Virus record (IMG/VR): IMGVR_UViG_3300037010_001227
Coordinates: 149,190-213,189 of that record
Length of the DNA stretch: 64,000 nt
Source of the DNA: a virus
Strand: one strand, 5' to 3'
The position numbers and the translations under genes are program-made. Of the stretch, positions 34,354-43,331 are shown one piece after another. Numbering within the stretch: the stretch's first letter is position 1; each line of letters begins with the position of its first letter. Under the pieces are notes generated by a model. The model was not told the origin of the DNA and searched no databases. It saw nothing but the letters and a program-made list of their open reading frames with translations.

Positions 34354-34438
34354 GTGAACCTCATATGTAACTGTGTATGAATGAGAATGTTTAAACAAAA
34401 TATTTCTATTTTATGTAAGTCCTTCAATTGGAGTTAAA

Positions 34439-35758
34439 ATGGATTTCACAGAGTATATAAAATTACATTGGGACGACGTAACTATCCCAGTTGTAAATAT
34501 TTCGAGCCTGAGGCAATTCCTGATTCGGAAGTGTCCATTTTATACTCAGGTTCTACAGTTAGTTAATGTAGAGTTTATTGATAATGCAAAGATTCCTGCT
34601 TGTGGTTATACTAATGGCCACAAGATTTATCTCAATCCTAGGATTTATGCAATTTCTGAAATGTATTCCAAGGAGAATAATATGCCTTGGTTTAAAACCC
34701 CTGAAATGGGTTTTGCATTTATTCTAATGCATGAAGCTGGACACCTTGTTTTTGATAGTTTTGGAAGACAGGGTGGAAGAGATGCAAGAATGTGGAACTC
34801 TGCAACTGATTATCAGATTAATCAGTTCGTAGTTAAACTTCTTAAAGAATCTCAAGTGTTCTCTACTCCACAGTCTTATCAGGAATTTCTTACTGTTATC
34901 ATGAAGAACTTCCTATTAGATCCTGCAAAATATGAGAAGATGAATGCTGAAATGACTTATGATGATATATATAAGATCAAAATAGGTTCTGGTAACGGTG
35001 ATGTTCCTAGTAATGGCACATTAGCTGGTGACCTGGTTGAGCCAGAAGATGATATGACTGATCAGGAACGTATGGATAGAGAGATTGTTAAATCTGAACT
35101 TAAGGACTACGCTACTAAGAACGCTTCTAAGTTAGCAGGTGTTGGTAGCTGTTTCCGAGAGTTTGAATTCTTACAAGAGCCTCCCAAGGTTAATTTGAAA
35201 ATGGTTCTGCGTCAGATTACTGATAAAGAGGTAGCGGACGATTGGGGATGGCATAATCGTGGTTCTCGTATGGATCATTTGCTCGCAGAAGGTTCAAGAC
35301 TTCCTTCTGTAGTTCCTTGTAATCCTGACATAGTGAGAAAGGTGTTCTTTGTTCTTGATTCATCTGGTAGTATGTCAGATGAACAGCTAAATGATGCTCT
35401 CAACATCGTTAAAGACTGCTTAGGGAAGTACACTAGACAGCCTATTTATCTTATTATCCACACAAGTGAAATTGTGTTTAGTAAGGATATTAAGAGCCAC
35501 AACGATGTAATTAAGAAGTTTTCTGGTGGAACTGCTTTTAGACCTGTGCTTGAAGAAATCGCACGAGTTCGTAAGAAAGAACATATTGAGCCTAGCGTAG
35601 TAATTTGGCTAACAGATTACTATGGCGAAATGCGGCCACAAGCAGAAGACCTTCGTAAGGCTGTAAAGAATCCATTTAAGCAGTTTAAATGGATTATCTC
35701 TGGCAGTCGAGAAGTTCCTGATTGCGGAGCCTATTATTACATTGATGATGTTAATTAA
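34439..35758 (+). CDS. VWA-domain protein with HExxH metallopeptidase-like domain
   Basis: A 439-residue protein. The N-terminal half holds H98-E-A-G-H102 in FILMHEAGHLVFD, the zinc-peptidase signature of the DUF2201-type domain. The C-terminal half is a VWA domain with an intact MIDAS: D307-S-S-G-S311, the Thr in GGTAF, and the Asp in WLTDYYGEM. Such proteins pair with MoxR ATPases, here at 32.1 kb. The VWA domain would bind the target through a metal ion while MoxR remodels it. Whether the HExxH site cuts protein is not known. A strong GGAG site precedes ATG 34439. Confidence 0.87.
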   Translation: MDFTEYIKLHWDDVTIPVVNISSLRQFLIRKCPFYTQVLQLVNVEFIDNAKIPACGYTNGHKIYLNPRIYAISEMYSKENNMPWFKTPEMGFAFILMHEAGHLVFDSFGRQGGRDARMWNSATDYQINQFVVKLLKESQVFSTPQSYQEFLTVIMKNFLLDPAKYEKMNAEMTYDDIYKIKIGSGNGDVPSNGTLAGDLVEPEDDMTDQERMDREIVKSELKDYATKNASKLAGVGSCFREFEFLQEPPKVNLKMVLRQITDKEVADDWGWHNRGSRMDHLLAEGSRLPSVVPCNPDIVRKVFFVLDSSGSMSDEQLNDALNIVKDCLGKYTRQPIYLIIHTSEIVFSKDIKSHNDVIKKFSGGTAFRPVLEEIARVRKKEHIEPSVVIWLTDYYGEMRPQAEDLRKAVKNPFKQFKWIISGSREVPDCGAYYYIDDVN

Positions 35759-35893
35759 AGATTATATCGACGAAGTATACAAAAGTATCAATCTGACCAG
35801 TCACATATCCCTTTAGAAACTATAAAATCTGATTTTTCATTATTTGAAAAGCAAATCAGTATTTTAATAGGAAAATTAAATGCTGATGTAAGA

Positions 35894-36190
35894 TTGGTAT
35901 CTAATACTACTGTAGTAACATTTGAAAATTCTTCAGTTAAAATTACTGATGACGCGAGTTTAAAAATTGTAATGAGGGAAGGCCCATATAAAGGCACGTT
36001 ATATATTGGGAATAGACAAAAATGGATTGATTTATATACTTTTTACAGTAGTTCAAACAAATTCAATTGGACTATTTTCTGGACAGTTTTAACAGCTTTA
36101 CTTGGAGCTATTGTAGGTGGAGTAATTTCAGAATATTTTAAGTCATGTAAACCTGGACTAATTCAAAGGAAACATTCATGCCAACTATGA
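35894..36190 (+). CDS. Membrane-anchored protein, N-terminal part frameshifted
   Basis: The open frame extends upstream of the TTG at 35894 (SDFSLFEKQISILIGKLNAD) without a start codon. The natural start appears to be ATG 35748 (LIKDYIDEVYKSIN) in another frame, with a shift near 35790. The C-terminal region has a transmembrane span (TIFWTVLTALLGAIVGGVIS) and a basic tail. So this is a protein of about 140 residues that either has lost its N-terminus by frameshift or is made in a short form. Confidence 0.5.
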   Translation: MVSNTTVVTFENSSVKITDDASLKIVMREGPYKGTLYIGNRQKWIDLYTFYSSSNKFNWTIFWTVLTALLGAIVGGVISEYFKSCKPGLIQRKHSCQL

Positions 36191-36297
36191 CATGGGTAGA
36201 ACTCCAAAGCTACTGCTTTCCAAAACCGACTAAAATAAGCCCTATCAACCTAGGTAGGGCTTATTTACTTATTGCTAATTATTATTATGAGGGTTAA
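36178..36297 (+). CDS. 39-residue ORF
   Basis: ATG 36178 behind AAGGA opens 39 codons to TAA 36295. It overlaps the previous gene's end and runs through a strong hairpin. It could be real (TWVELQSYCFPKPTK) or a by-product of the hairpin sequence. Confidence 0.3.
   Translation: MPTMTWVELQSYCFPKPTKISPINLGRAYLLIANYYYEG
36233..36266. terminator. 12-bp stem-loop, probable terminator
   Basis: AAATAAGCCCTA (36233-36244) pairs exactly with TAGGGCTTATTT (36255-36266) around a 10-base loop. The A-rich and T-rich flanks suit a terminator in either direction. It separates the VWA region from the next gene group. Confidence 0.6.
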
Positions 36298-36299
36298 TC

Positions 36300-36725
36300 T
36301 TGACTCGTACTGTTATAGTAGGATACGAAACCTTTAGTAAATTAAACATAAAAGATTACCCAGATCATTTGATTGAAGTTAGAGTCGATGAAAAGGATCC
36401 AAATACTGTAATAACTATTTTAAGTGTGGATGAAACTGGTTCAAAACTATGCCACGTAGAGCACTATTTATCTTCAGTAGAATTTGCTACGGTCTCAATG
36501 AAGCAGGTTTTAACAATATATGTAAAACGTAAGATTGTTAGCATGTTTCCAGAAACATTTACTCCAGATGACCCAAAACTTCATTCTTATATCAGTCGAT
36601 TAAGTTATGAAGGTATCAAATATGTTTCTGAACATATTGAACAGTTCGCAAAGGAATTCAAAAGCGGTAAAATCGTAATGAAGATTCCTCAGAAACAATA
36701 TCAGAAAGACAAACCTAGGAGGTAA
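36300..36725 (+). CDS. Hypothetical protein
   Basis: A 141-residue protein starting at TTG 36300 behind GAGGG. It is beta-rich at first and helical later, with a basic C-terminus (QYQKDKPRR). No motif recognised. It is first in a run of closely spaced genes up to the HU-like gene. Confidence 0.65.
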   Translation: MTRTVIVGYETFSKLNIKDYPDHLIEVRVDEKDPNTVITILSVDETGSKLCHVEHYLSSVEFATVSMKQVLTIYVKRKIVSMFPETFTPDDPKLHSYISRLSYEGIKYVSEHIEQFAKEFKSGKIVMKIPQKQYQKDKPRR

Positions 36726-36726
36726 C

Positions 36727-37527
36727 ATGACGAAAAAGAAACTAAGACTTCCAAAAGATTCTGAGATTTTGGATGTTATCAAAGAGAAAGTTTTAGTAAG
36801 TCATGCAGTAACTCTAGCAGCAGAAGATTATATCAAACAGGCTGTTACAGATTATCTCACAAGTTATCTACTGCAAGAACTCGGTTTTGTAGTAGTAAAT
36901 AAAGATCCAAAAAACTTAGAATCTTCTATGTTAACGTCTTCATTTCAGCATATAGACGATATTAAATACATTCTTCATGGATGTGTTTCTTCAAAGAACG
37001 GCGCTAAGTTTGTTTCTACTTCAGATGAAAAGCTAACTGAAGAAGAAAAGAAAAGATTGAAGACACGAGAACAACTGTCTATTTGTTCTTTAGAACAGAT
37101 TATTGAAAACACTCAAAACTCTGATGGACAGCCTAGAGTAAAATATATTAAGTTCCGAGAAGATTTACCAGCAAATGCTTCTAGTGCCCAACAGGTTATA
37201 AATATGTTGGCAAAAGAGATCGGTGACTTTGTTTCTGTTCAGAAACCAGCAGAGATTGATTACAAAAAACTTGATTTCTCTAAAATAGCTAATGATAAAG
37301 CATTGGACAAGTTTCTTACTGATATCATTGCTTACGAAGCTGGACTTAAAGATACTCTTGAAGTGGCTTTGGATTTATTTGATCCACTTATTAGAACTCT
37401 TGTATTTGACAAAATGCCAGTTTGGCATGAATTAGCTATTAAAGAAGCTCAAATCTCCAACTTTAACGATATTAGTTTTCAAGTCGTTGAAGATCCTTGG
37501 ATGAACTTATTTAATAACTTAACATGA
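36727..37527 (+). CDS. Hypothetical protein
   Basis: A 266-residue, largely helical soluble protein with an AGGAGG site. It has no recognised motif and contains a charged central segment (KLTEEEKKRLKTREQL). Its end overlaps the next ATG by 4 bases (ATGA). Confidence 0.65.
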   Translation: MTKKKLRLPKDSEILDVIKEKVLVSHAVTLAAEDYIKQAVTDYLTSYLLQELGFVVVNKDPKNLESSMLTSSFQHIDDIKYILHGCVSSKNGAKFVSTSDEKLTEEEKKRLKTREQLSICSLEQIIENTQNSDGQPRVKYIKFREDLPANASSAQQVINMLAKEIGDFVSVQKPAEIDYKKLDFSKIANDKALDKFLTDIIAYEAGLKDTLEVALDLFDPLIRTLVFDKMPVWHELAIKEAQISNFNDISFQVVEDPWMNLFNNLT

Positions 37528-38045
37528 ATTTTACCATAGAAGATTTATTTTTCGATCATAAAGACTTCGTTTTTACTAAACTTATGATAGCCTCCGCTAC
37601 AATAGATGATAAACATTGGGCATCTGTGATAGGTTGTTTGGCGTCTAAATATAAGTTCGCAGTTTCTACCGACACCTTTGCTGGTATGTTAGGGACTGAC
37701 ATAGTGATAATACCGGACCAAAAAGTTTTATTTTCTGCTAAAGTTTTTGAACTCTTTGTCCGATATAACTTTATGAACGATCAGGACGCAGCGGTTCACG
37801 AAATGCTTCGGTCTGAACAGTTTTCAAAGAGGGAGTTGTTTCCTTCAAATAAGTATCCAAATGTTTACCATAGATTTGCTGCTCCAGCAGAAAAACATAG
37901 AAGTCCCACTAAGGGTGTTATCATAATTGATACAGAACTGGACAGTAAGTTTATTACACAGTGGAACTTCTTGAAAAATTACTCCAAATTAAACGGTAAT
38001 ATTAATATGTATCTTAACAAATTAAAGGAACTTTCAAATGAATAA
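37524..38045 (+). CDS. Hypothetical protein
   Basis: A 173-residue soluble protein coupled to the upstream gene by ATGA. It has mixed secondary structure and aromatic residues in the first 50 positions. No motif recognised. Its 3' end carries the ribosome binding site and start of the HU-like gene. Confidence 0.65.
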   Translation: MNFTIEDLFFDHKDFVFTKLMIASATIDDKHWASVIGCLASKYKFAVSTDTFAGMLGTDIVIIPDQKVLFSAKVFELFVRYNFMNDQDAAVHEMLRSEQFSKRELFPSNKYPNVYHRFAAPAEKHRSPTKGVIIIDTELDSKFITQWNFLKNYSKLNGNINMYLNKLKELSNE

Positions 38046-38298
38046 GAGCGATCTAATCCTATCAGTAGCCAGTGCCCAGGAAATTTCCCAGCGTAAAGCT
38101 GGTGAGGTTGTTGATACTGTAATCTCCAGCATCCTAGAAGGTCTGGATAATGATGGTGAAGTAACTCTGCGTGGTTTTGGTAGTCTACAGGTTGTAAAAG
38201 CTGCTCCTAGGACTGGTCGGAATATTAAGACTGGCGAAGCTATTAGCATTCCTGCTCGTAGTCGGGTTAAGTTCAAGAGCTATATCGAACTCGTATAA
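38038..38298 (+). CDS. HU/IHF-family DNA-binding protein
   Basis: An 86-residue histone-like protein. The N-terminal helices (KSDLILSVASAQEISQRKAG) dimerise. The LRGFGSLQVV strand and the beta-arm region RTGRNIKTGEAISIPARSRV with VKFK match the HU/IHF signature (GRNPxTGExIxIPA). It bends and compacts DNA. A phage copy may act in replication, packaging or gene control. The length is slightly short of the usual 90. An intrinsic terminator follows directly. Confidence 0.93.
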   Translation: MNKSDLILSVASAQEISQRKAGEVVDTVISSILEGLDNDGEVTLRGFGSLQVVKAAPRTGRNIKTGEAISIPARSRVKFKSYIELV

Positions 38299-38330
38299 TT
38301 TAATAACAAACTAATTAAAAGATTTATATC

Positions 38331-38361
38331 AAATAGGACTAACATCGTGTTAGTCCTATTT
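38331..38361 (+). terminator. Terminator after the HU-like gene
   Basis: AAATAGGACTAAC (38331-38343) pairs exactly with GTTAGTCCTATTT (38349-38361) around the 5-base loop ATCGT, followed by TTAC. A long perfect stem with a T-rich end, probably an intrinsic terminator for the 36.3-38.3 kb unit. Confidence 0.72.
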
Positions 38362-38397
38362 TACTTTCTAACAATTTAAAATAATAAGGCTATACAA

Positions 38398-38634
38398 ATG
38401 TCAAACCTAAACAAACTTTCCGTAAATTCTTCCAACTACAAGGGAACTATCGGAAAGGAAACTCTTTACATTTGCCAGACTTGCCAGCTACATGAAAAGG
38501 AACTGGCTCTACCTTCACGAAATTACAAGTATTGCAGTGATTGTGGCAATATATCAATAAAGAGTCATCTGGTTGAAAGTTTTAACTGGGTTAACAATAA
38601 GGTTACCCCTAACTTTGATAACAATGAAGAGTAA
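38398..38634 (+). CDS. Small zinc-ribbon-like protein
   Basis: A 78-residue protein with CQTC and, 21 residues later, CSDCG, a four-Cys zinc-ribbon pattern, and an acidic tail. Such mini-ribbons often bind nucleic acids or RNA polymerase. The function here is unknown. It starts just after the terminator of the HU unit. Confidence 0.65.
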   Translation: MSNLNKLSVNSSNYKGTIGKETLYICQTCQLHEKELALPSRNYKYCSDCGNISIKSHLVESFNWVNNKVTPNFDNNEE

Positions 38635-38640
38635 CTCATA

Positions 38641-39183
38641 GTGCCTTTAGTTACAAAAGAACTACTTGAACAAAAATTAACAAAGTGGACATTATCAAGT
38701 CAGGTTCATAAAGTTCTTGGTTTTACAGATGAGCAGGAGCTTGAAGTAAAGACAGAACTTAATACTCTTGCTTCCCTTGGTGTAGTAGATAAAGATGGTG
38801 CCAAGAGAGGTCTTAAATACAGATTAGCTGGTATCGTAGATTCAGAAGGTTCAGAAGAAGAACTTGATGAAGAAGATTCAGAAAAGCTCGTTGAAGAAGA
38901 TAGAAGTGTAAGAAATTATAAAGTAGTTAGACAATCTAACGTTATTGCTACAGAAAAAGCAAACTTTTACGAACTATTGGAATGGATCACTAACGTAGAC
39001 GTTAATAGAGATCCATATCTCAATTCCATGGCATTAGTAGTAAAAAAACTTAGTGATGGCTCTATTGATGTAATCACATATGCTGGAATTATGAAGTTAC
39101 GAGATACTAACTACTCTCCAGACGAATTTAGCAAGTTCATTCACAAGTCAATTACTCCTAAAAACACAAAGGAAACAAAATGA
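38641..39183 (+). CDS. Hypothetical protein with possible winged-helix start
   Basis: A 180-residue acidic protein. The first 60 residues (LTKWTLSSQVHKVLGFTDEQ then TELNTLASLGVVDKDG) have the helix-helix-wing look of a small winged helix. This is followed by an acidic linker and a second mixed domain. The GTG start at 38641 has a weak site. It overlaps the next gene by 4 bases, and that gene encodes an HTH protein. Confidence 0.55.
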   Translation: MPLVTKELLEQKLTKWTLSSQVHKVLGFTDEQELEVKTELNTLASLGVVDKDGAKRGLKYRLAGIVDSEGSEEELDEEDSEKLVEEDRSVRNYKVVRQSNVIATEKANFYELLEWITNVDVNRDPYLNSMALVVKKLSDGSIDVITYAGIMKLRDTNYSPDEFSKFIHKSITPKNTKETK

Positions 39184-40064
39184 TTCTAAAATCTTTCAAA
39201 GACGCTCGTAAGGCTTTTTCTTCTAATCTGACTGCAATTATGGCAGCATTAAATTATACACCAGCTTCTCTATCTATGAAGCTAAATGCTGAAGCTACTT
39301 CAAATGGTAGTGTTAAGTCCATTGTAACTGCAACAGAAATTTCTGAGTGGATGACTAACAAGAAGATTCCAAGCCTTTATGCTGTTTTTAAACTTGCTTC
39401 TTTCCTGCGTGTTTCTATTGATCTTCTAATGGATCCAGAACTAGATGTTATGGAGGTAGCAGCACACAGTTTTGCTTTACAGAGTAGGACTACCCCTAAG
39501 ATTGCAAATAGTCAGGAAGCTAGATTTAAGCCAAATAAGCCAAAGGGTATTCCTATGACTGATATAGTAGAGGTTCTACAACCTATTTCTGAAGCTGAAA
39601 TCCAGCTTGCTCAGAACCACTCTAATAATGCCCTTGGTAAGGATGTTAAGAACACTTTCATCGATTCTCTAACAGATGATGATTTCCTAAATGCAGCTTC
39701 AGCTACTGCTACTGCTATCGTTCCTAAGAAGACTGGTATACAGGCTATTACTTCTCAGCGTGTAGTGGCTCCAGTTAAATCTACTAAGGATCTTGCTAAG
39801 ATTTCTGTAGAGAAGCACACCACAAGCACTAAGTATAATGTTAAGCTCGCTTATGCAATTCTAACTTCTAAGTATTCTGTGAAGGAAGTTGCTAAGGCTT
39901 GTAACATTGGTGCTTCTACTCTTCGTGGTTATATGTATTACAATGTTCCTGTTCCTAAGAATATCGCTTACAAGATTCTAAAGACCATTAAGGCTTGTAA
40001 TTATGCTTCTCTTGGACTGAAATATGATGAAGTAAAACTTAAGTATACTCATCAGACAGTCTAG
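39180..40064 (+). CDS. Two-domain helix-turn-helix regulator
   Basis: A 294-residue basic protein. The N-terminal 85 residues resemble an XRE-type HTH: two helices, then TEISEWMTNKKIPSLYAVFK and LASFLRVSIDLLMDPE, the recognition region and the usual ending. A long linker follows, and then a second HTH-like segment (YSVKEVAKACNIGASTLRGY) near residues 225-260. The arrangement suggests a DNA-binding transcription regulator. A terminator follows immediately. Codons are C-ending rich, as in moxR, which fits strong expression. Confidence 0.75.
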   Translation: MILKSFKDARKAFSSNLTAIMAALNYTPASLSMKLNAEATSNGSVKSIVTATEISEWMTNKKIPSLYAVFKLASFLRVSIDLLMDPELDVMEVAAHSFALQSRTTPKIANSQEARFKPNKPKGIPMTDIVEVLQPISEAEIQLAQNHSNNALGKDVKNTFIDSLTDDDFLNAASATATAIVPKKTGIQAITSQRVVAPVKSTKDLAKISVEKHTTSTKYNVKLAYAILTSKYSVKEVAKACNIGASTLRGYMYYNVPVPKNIAYKILKTIKACNYASLGLKYDEVKLKYTHQTV

Positions 40065-40082
40065 TATTAATTAATCTAAGAA

Positions 40083-40122
40083 AACAACATCCGGGTTTAA
40101 CCGCTCGGATGTTGTTGTATTT
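40083..40122 (+). terminator. Intrinsic terminator after the HTH regulator
   Basis: AACAACATCCG (40083-40093) pairs exactly with CGGATGTTGTT (40106-40116) around a 12-base loop, then GTATTTA. An 11-bp stem right after the stop codon of the regulator gene. Confidence 0.75.
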
Positions 40123-40136
40123 AGAGTTGGGATGGT

Positions 40137-40418
40137 ATGTTTAAGCGTAAAAAAGATAAGGAAAAACCATTAAAGTTTTCTTATACTGTTACCATTACAG
40201 AAGATACTAAAGAAGTTAAAATAACTCATAATTTGGCTTGCAGAGCGGGATCTCTTCCAGTGGCTTATCTAATCAAAGAGCCTGATAACGATAACGAGAT
40301 TAAAATCCCAAACAGCTTTTATAGTTGTGACGCTGTAAAGAATGATCCATATTCTGTAATAGTAAAGGCACACAGAGGGTTTCTACAAGCAGGTTGGAAA
40401 GTAAAGCTGGTTATTTAA
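40137..40418 (+). CDS. Hypothetical small protein
   Basis: A 93-residue basic protein beginning with a Lys/Arg run (FKRKKDKEKPLK), then a beta-rich part. No motif recognised. It stands alone between the terminator and the helicase-gene hairpin. Confidence 0.6.
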   Translation: MFKRKKDKEKPLKFSYTVTITEDTKEVKITHNLACRAGSLPVAYLIKEPDNDNEIKIPNSFYSCDAVKNDPYSVIVKAHRGFLQAGWKVKLVI

Positions 40419-40464
40419 TACTGAGAGTTGGAATTACTTTGCTTTAGTATAGGCATGTAACGGT

Positions 40465-40492
40465 CGATAATTACTAAGGACGGTAATTATCG
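40465..40492 (+). promoter_or_regulatory. RNA hairpin with the ribosome binding site in its loop, before the helicase gene
   Basis: CGATAATTAC (40465-40474) and GTAATTATCG (40483-40492) are exact reverse complements. The 8-base loop TAAGGACG contains the AAGGA ribosome binding site, and the last base of the stem is the first base of the GTG start codon. In RNA this folds the start region so that the site is displayed in a loop. T4 uses a hairpin operator with an 8-base loop to control gene 43 translation, so a translational control site is plausible. That role is inferred. Confidence 0.7.
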
Positions 40493-41961
40493 TGAAAGCA
40501 ACCAAGTATTCTAATTATTGGATTCAGATGGAATTTGAATCCGAAGCTGAAAGAGAAGCCTTAGAACGAGCGACCTCCTTTTCTATTCCAGGTTCTCAAT
40601 TCTCTGCTTCTTATACAGCAGGCTGTTGGGATGGTAAGAAACGATTTCTTACTGCTGCCAACAAACTTCCAATGGGGCTTTTTAAGAGTCTCTTTCCTAC
40701 TCATAGTTTGGTTTATAATACAAACCCGGATTATAGCTTCAATGACCTATCATTTTTTAGAATGAATCCACAATTTGCTGGGCGAAAGTATCAACTTGAA
40801 GCTATAAATACTATTTTTACCGAAAAACGACTTATTATTGCAGCAGTTGTAGGAGCAGGTAAAACTCTTATAGCTGCTGCAACCATCCTGAAGCATTTGG
40901 AAACTTTCCCGAAAGGGAAAGTTTTATTTGTAGTCTATGACAAAAACATTCTAAAACAAACTGCCGATAAGTTCACGGAATACGGTATTCCATATACCGT
41001 GTTTGGTGGTGGCACTAAAGATCTAACTGGTGATGTAGTAATTGCAACTATTCAGACTTTGAATAATCTCAAAAATCCAACAAAGTCATTAGCTGCTTTT
41101 ACTATGTGTTTTTCTGATGAAGCTCATCACTCTAAAGCAAAAACCTCCAAAGATATTTTCTCACGACTTAAGGGTTGTGAATACTATATTGGGTTAACTG
41201 GAACTCCTCCAAAACAAGGAACTTTAGACTATGCTGAGTTAGTTTGCACATTAGGACCAGTTCGATATGAATACGGATTTCAGACAGCTACTACTGCGGG
41301 TAATATTGCTCCTGTTAAGTGTTTCTTCCTTAGAACACCTTTCAGTTTCGATACAGCTGGTAAGACTGTGAACAGAAAGAATTATCAAACTATCTGGGAG
41401 AACGGTATACGGGATAGTGAAATAAGAAACAAGACAATAGCATCTGTTGTTGCTACTATTAATACGTTGTTAAAAACTCCTACATTAATTATGGTAGACA
41501 GAACGGAACATGGTTGTAATATCGGTGAACAGATAAAACAATTCCAAAACATACGTCACCTAGAAATGTATGGTGAAGATTCAATAGTAGTTAGAGAGGC
41601 TAAACGAGAATTTCTAATGAATAATGATATTGACATCTTAATCAGCACCTTAAACAAAGAGGGGGTCGACTTCGCTATATCGCCTGTGGTAGCATTTAAT
41701 GCTGCTGGTAGAAAAAGTTTCGTGAGTCAGATTCAATTCTTGGGAAGAATAGTTAGAAAGAATGAGGATTTTAAATCATTTCGAGTTTACTATGATTTCC
41801 TTGATATTGCACATCCTAAGCTCAAAGAACATTCAGAAGAAAGACTCCAGGCTTGCAGAGATACTGGATCGTCAGTAGTTATTTGTGAAAGTATTAATGA
41901 GCTATTAGCCAAAACTATTGAATACTATAAAGAGTGTGGTTTAAAGGCACCAACGTTTTAA
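40492..41961 (+). CDS. UvsW-like superfamily 2 DNA helicase
   Basis: A 489-residue helicase. After an N-terminal domain of about 100 residues come VVGAGKTLIAA (Walker A, near 122), CFSDEAHHSKA (DEAH, near 205), GLTGTPPKQG (motif III) and, in the second RecA domain, ISQFLGRIVRK-like motif VI (QIQFLGRIVRK near 417). T4 UvsW, of similar layout and length, unwinds branched DNA and R-loops and starts recombination-driven replication. The GTG start lies at the foot of a perfect hairpin carrying the ribosome binding site. It heads the replication gene run. Confidence 0.88.
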   Translation: MKATKYSNYWIQMEFESEAEREALERATSFSIPGSQFSASYTAGCWDGKKRFLTAANKLPMGLFKSLFPTHSLVYNTNPDYSFNDLSFFRMNPQFAGRKYQLEAINTIFTEKRLIIAAVVGAGKTLIAAATILKHLETFPKGKVLFVVYDKNILKQTADKFTEYGIPYTVFGGGTKDLTGDVVIATIQTLNNLKNPTKSLAAFTMCFSDEAHHSKAKTSKDIFSRLKGCEYYIGLTGTPPKQGTLDYAELVCTLGPVRYEYGFQTATTAGNIAPVKCFFLRTPFSFDTAGKTVNRKNYQTIWENGIRDSEIRNKTIASVVATINTLLKTPTLIMVDRTEHGCNIGEQIKQFQNIRHLEMYGEDSIVVREAKREFLMNNDIDILISTLNKEGVDFAISPVVAFNAAGRKSFVSQIQFLGRIVRKNEDFKSFRVYYDFLDIAHPKLKEHSEERLQACRDTGSSVVICESINELLAKTIEYYKECGLKAPTF

Positions 41962-41978
41962 TTGGCTGTAGTGGGAGA

Positions 41979-43331
41979 ATGGAAAAACAAACAATACAAT
42001 TACCCTTTAACAAGAAATTTCAGGCTGGATTAATTGTAGCAATGATTAAGGATTACGATTTCTATCGTAATATCGCTGATGACTTGCTACCAAGTTATTT
42101 AGATGCAGGACAAGCTCATATCAAGCTATTAAAGATTGTAAAGAGCAAAGCATCTTTATACAAGAAGCCTTTAACTATTGACATTATCAGAAATTCGCTG
42201 ATTGCCTTAGAAAAAGAGGGAGTATTTACTGAACCTGAAATCGCTGGCATTAATGCAGTGATTGATACTGGTTTAGGTTTAACTTTATCTGAATCAGCAT
42301 ATGTTAAACGTGAAGCATTTGAGTTTCTAAAGAAACAGGTAGTAGCTAAAGCAGTAAGCGAATCTATTGTTTATTTAGAAGAAAACAAATTAGATGAAGT
42401 CTATACGGCTATTACCGAAGCCTATAAAAAGACTTATGGTATTGGCGAGAACATAGGATATGATTACAAGAATTCTTCTATTTCTGATAGGTATTCTGAA
42501 CCACCAAGAAAAGGTATTTGGTCTTCTGGCTTTGCTAAGTTAGATCAATATATTGATGGTGGTTTTGCTTCTAGTGAGGCTTATACAGTAATTAGTCCTA
42601 CTGGTCGTGGTAAGACAGCCTTACTATGTAATTTTGGTGTAACAGCACTAACACAGAAAAAGAAATGTCTGTTCATTACACTTGAAATGCGAGAAGGTCA
42701 GATTGCACAAAGACAAGACTCAATTCTTTGTGGCTTTAGCGCAACTGAAATTGCAAACAATAGAGAATACCAAATGATTTTGGATCAGCAAATTCAGAAC
42801 AAAATCACAGGTGAGAACTTTATTAAGGGTTTCAACCGGGGTTCTTTAAGTATGGGAGCATTTAGAACATACTTAGATAGGTTCTGTAATGATATGTGGA
42901 AACCAGATGTTCTCATTTTTGATTGGTTAGGTTGCGTAAAATTGACTGGTGGAAAAGATGCCAAGAAACACGAACAGTTAGCAGAAATTGCTGACGATTT
43001 TATTAACCTAACAAGAGATTATGATTTAACTGGTATTTCTGCACATCAGAGTAATAGAAGTGCAGTATCTCAAGATGTGTTTGCTTATGATGTAGTTTCT
43101 GAATCATTCGCATCCTTGTTTGGTATGGATTTAGTGTTAGGTCTTGGTGCTACAAATGAAGCCAAAGATGCTGGTAAAAGAACACTCAGTATTCTTAAAT
43201 CTCGTATGGGTCCAGATTCAGTTTACACTAAGTTGATGGGTGATTTACCTGGTAAACCTTTAACTTTTAGGTTCAAAGAAAGTCTAATTGATGACGATGA
43301 AGAGAAAGAACTTCTTGAGGAGCAGCAATAA
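41979..43331 (+). CDS. DnaB-type replicative DNA helicase
   Basis: A 450-residue hexameric helicase. The frame is open from GTG 41934, but ATG 41979 behind GGGAGA is the better start. The N-terminal 170 residues are helical. The RecA-like core has SPTGRGKTALL (Walker A), PDVLIFDWLG (Walker B) and GISAHQSNRSA, with MGPDS and LTFRF typical of the end of the core. It unwinds DNA at the fork and would work with the family A polymerase encoded just downstream. No separate primase is seen in the window. Confidence 0.9.
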   Translation: MEKQTIQLPFNKKFQAGLIVAMIKDYDFYRNIADDLLPSYLDAGQAHIKLLKIVKSKASLYKKPLTIDIIRNSLIALEKEGVFTEPEIAGINAVIDTGLGLTLSESAYVKREAFEFLKKQVVAKAVSESIVYLEENKLDEVYTAITEAYKKTYGIGENIGYDYKNSSISDRYSEPPRKGIWSSGFAKLDQYIDGGFASSEAYTVISPTGRGKTALLCNFGVTALTQKKKCLFITLEMREGQIAQRQDSILCGFSATEIANNREYQMILDQQIQNKITGENFIKGFNRGSLSMGAFRTYLDRFCNDMWKPDVLIFDWLGCVKLTGGKDAKKHEQLAEIADDFINLTRDYDLTGISAHQSNRSAVSQDVFAYDVVSESFASLFGMDLVLGLGATNEAKDAGKRTLSILKSRMGPDSVYTKLMGDLPGKPLTFRFKESLIDDDEEKELLEEQQ

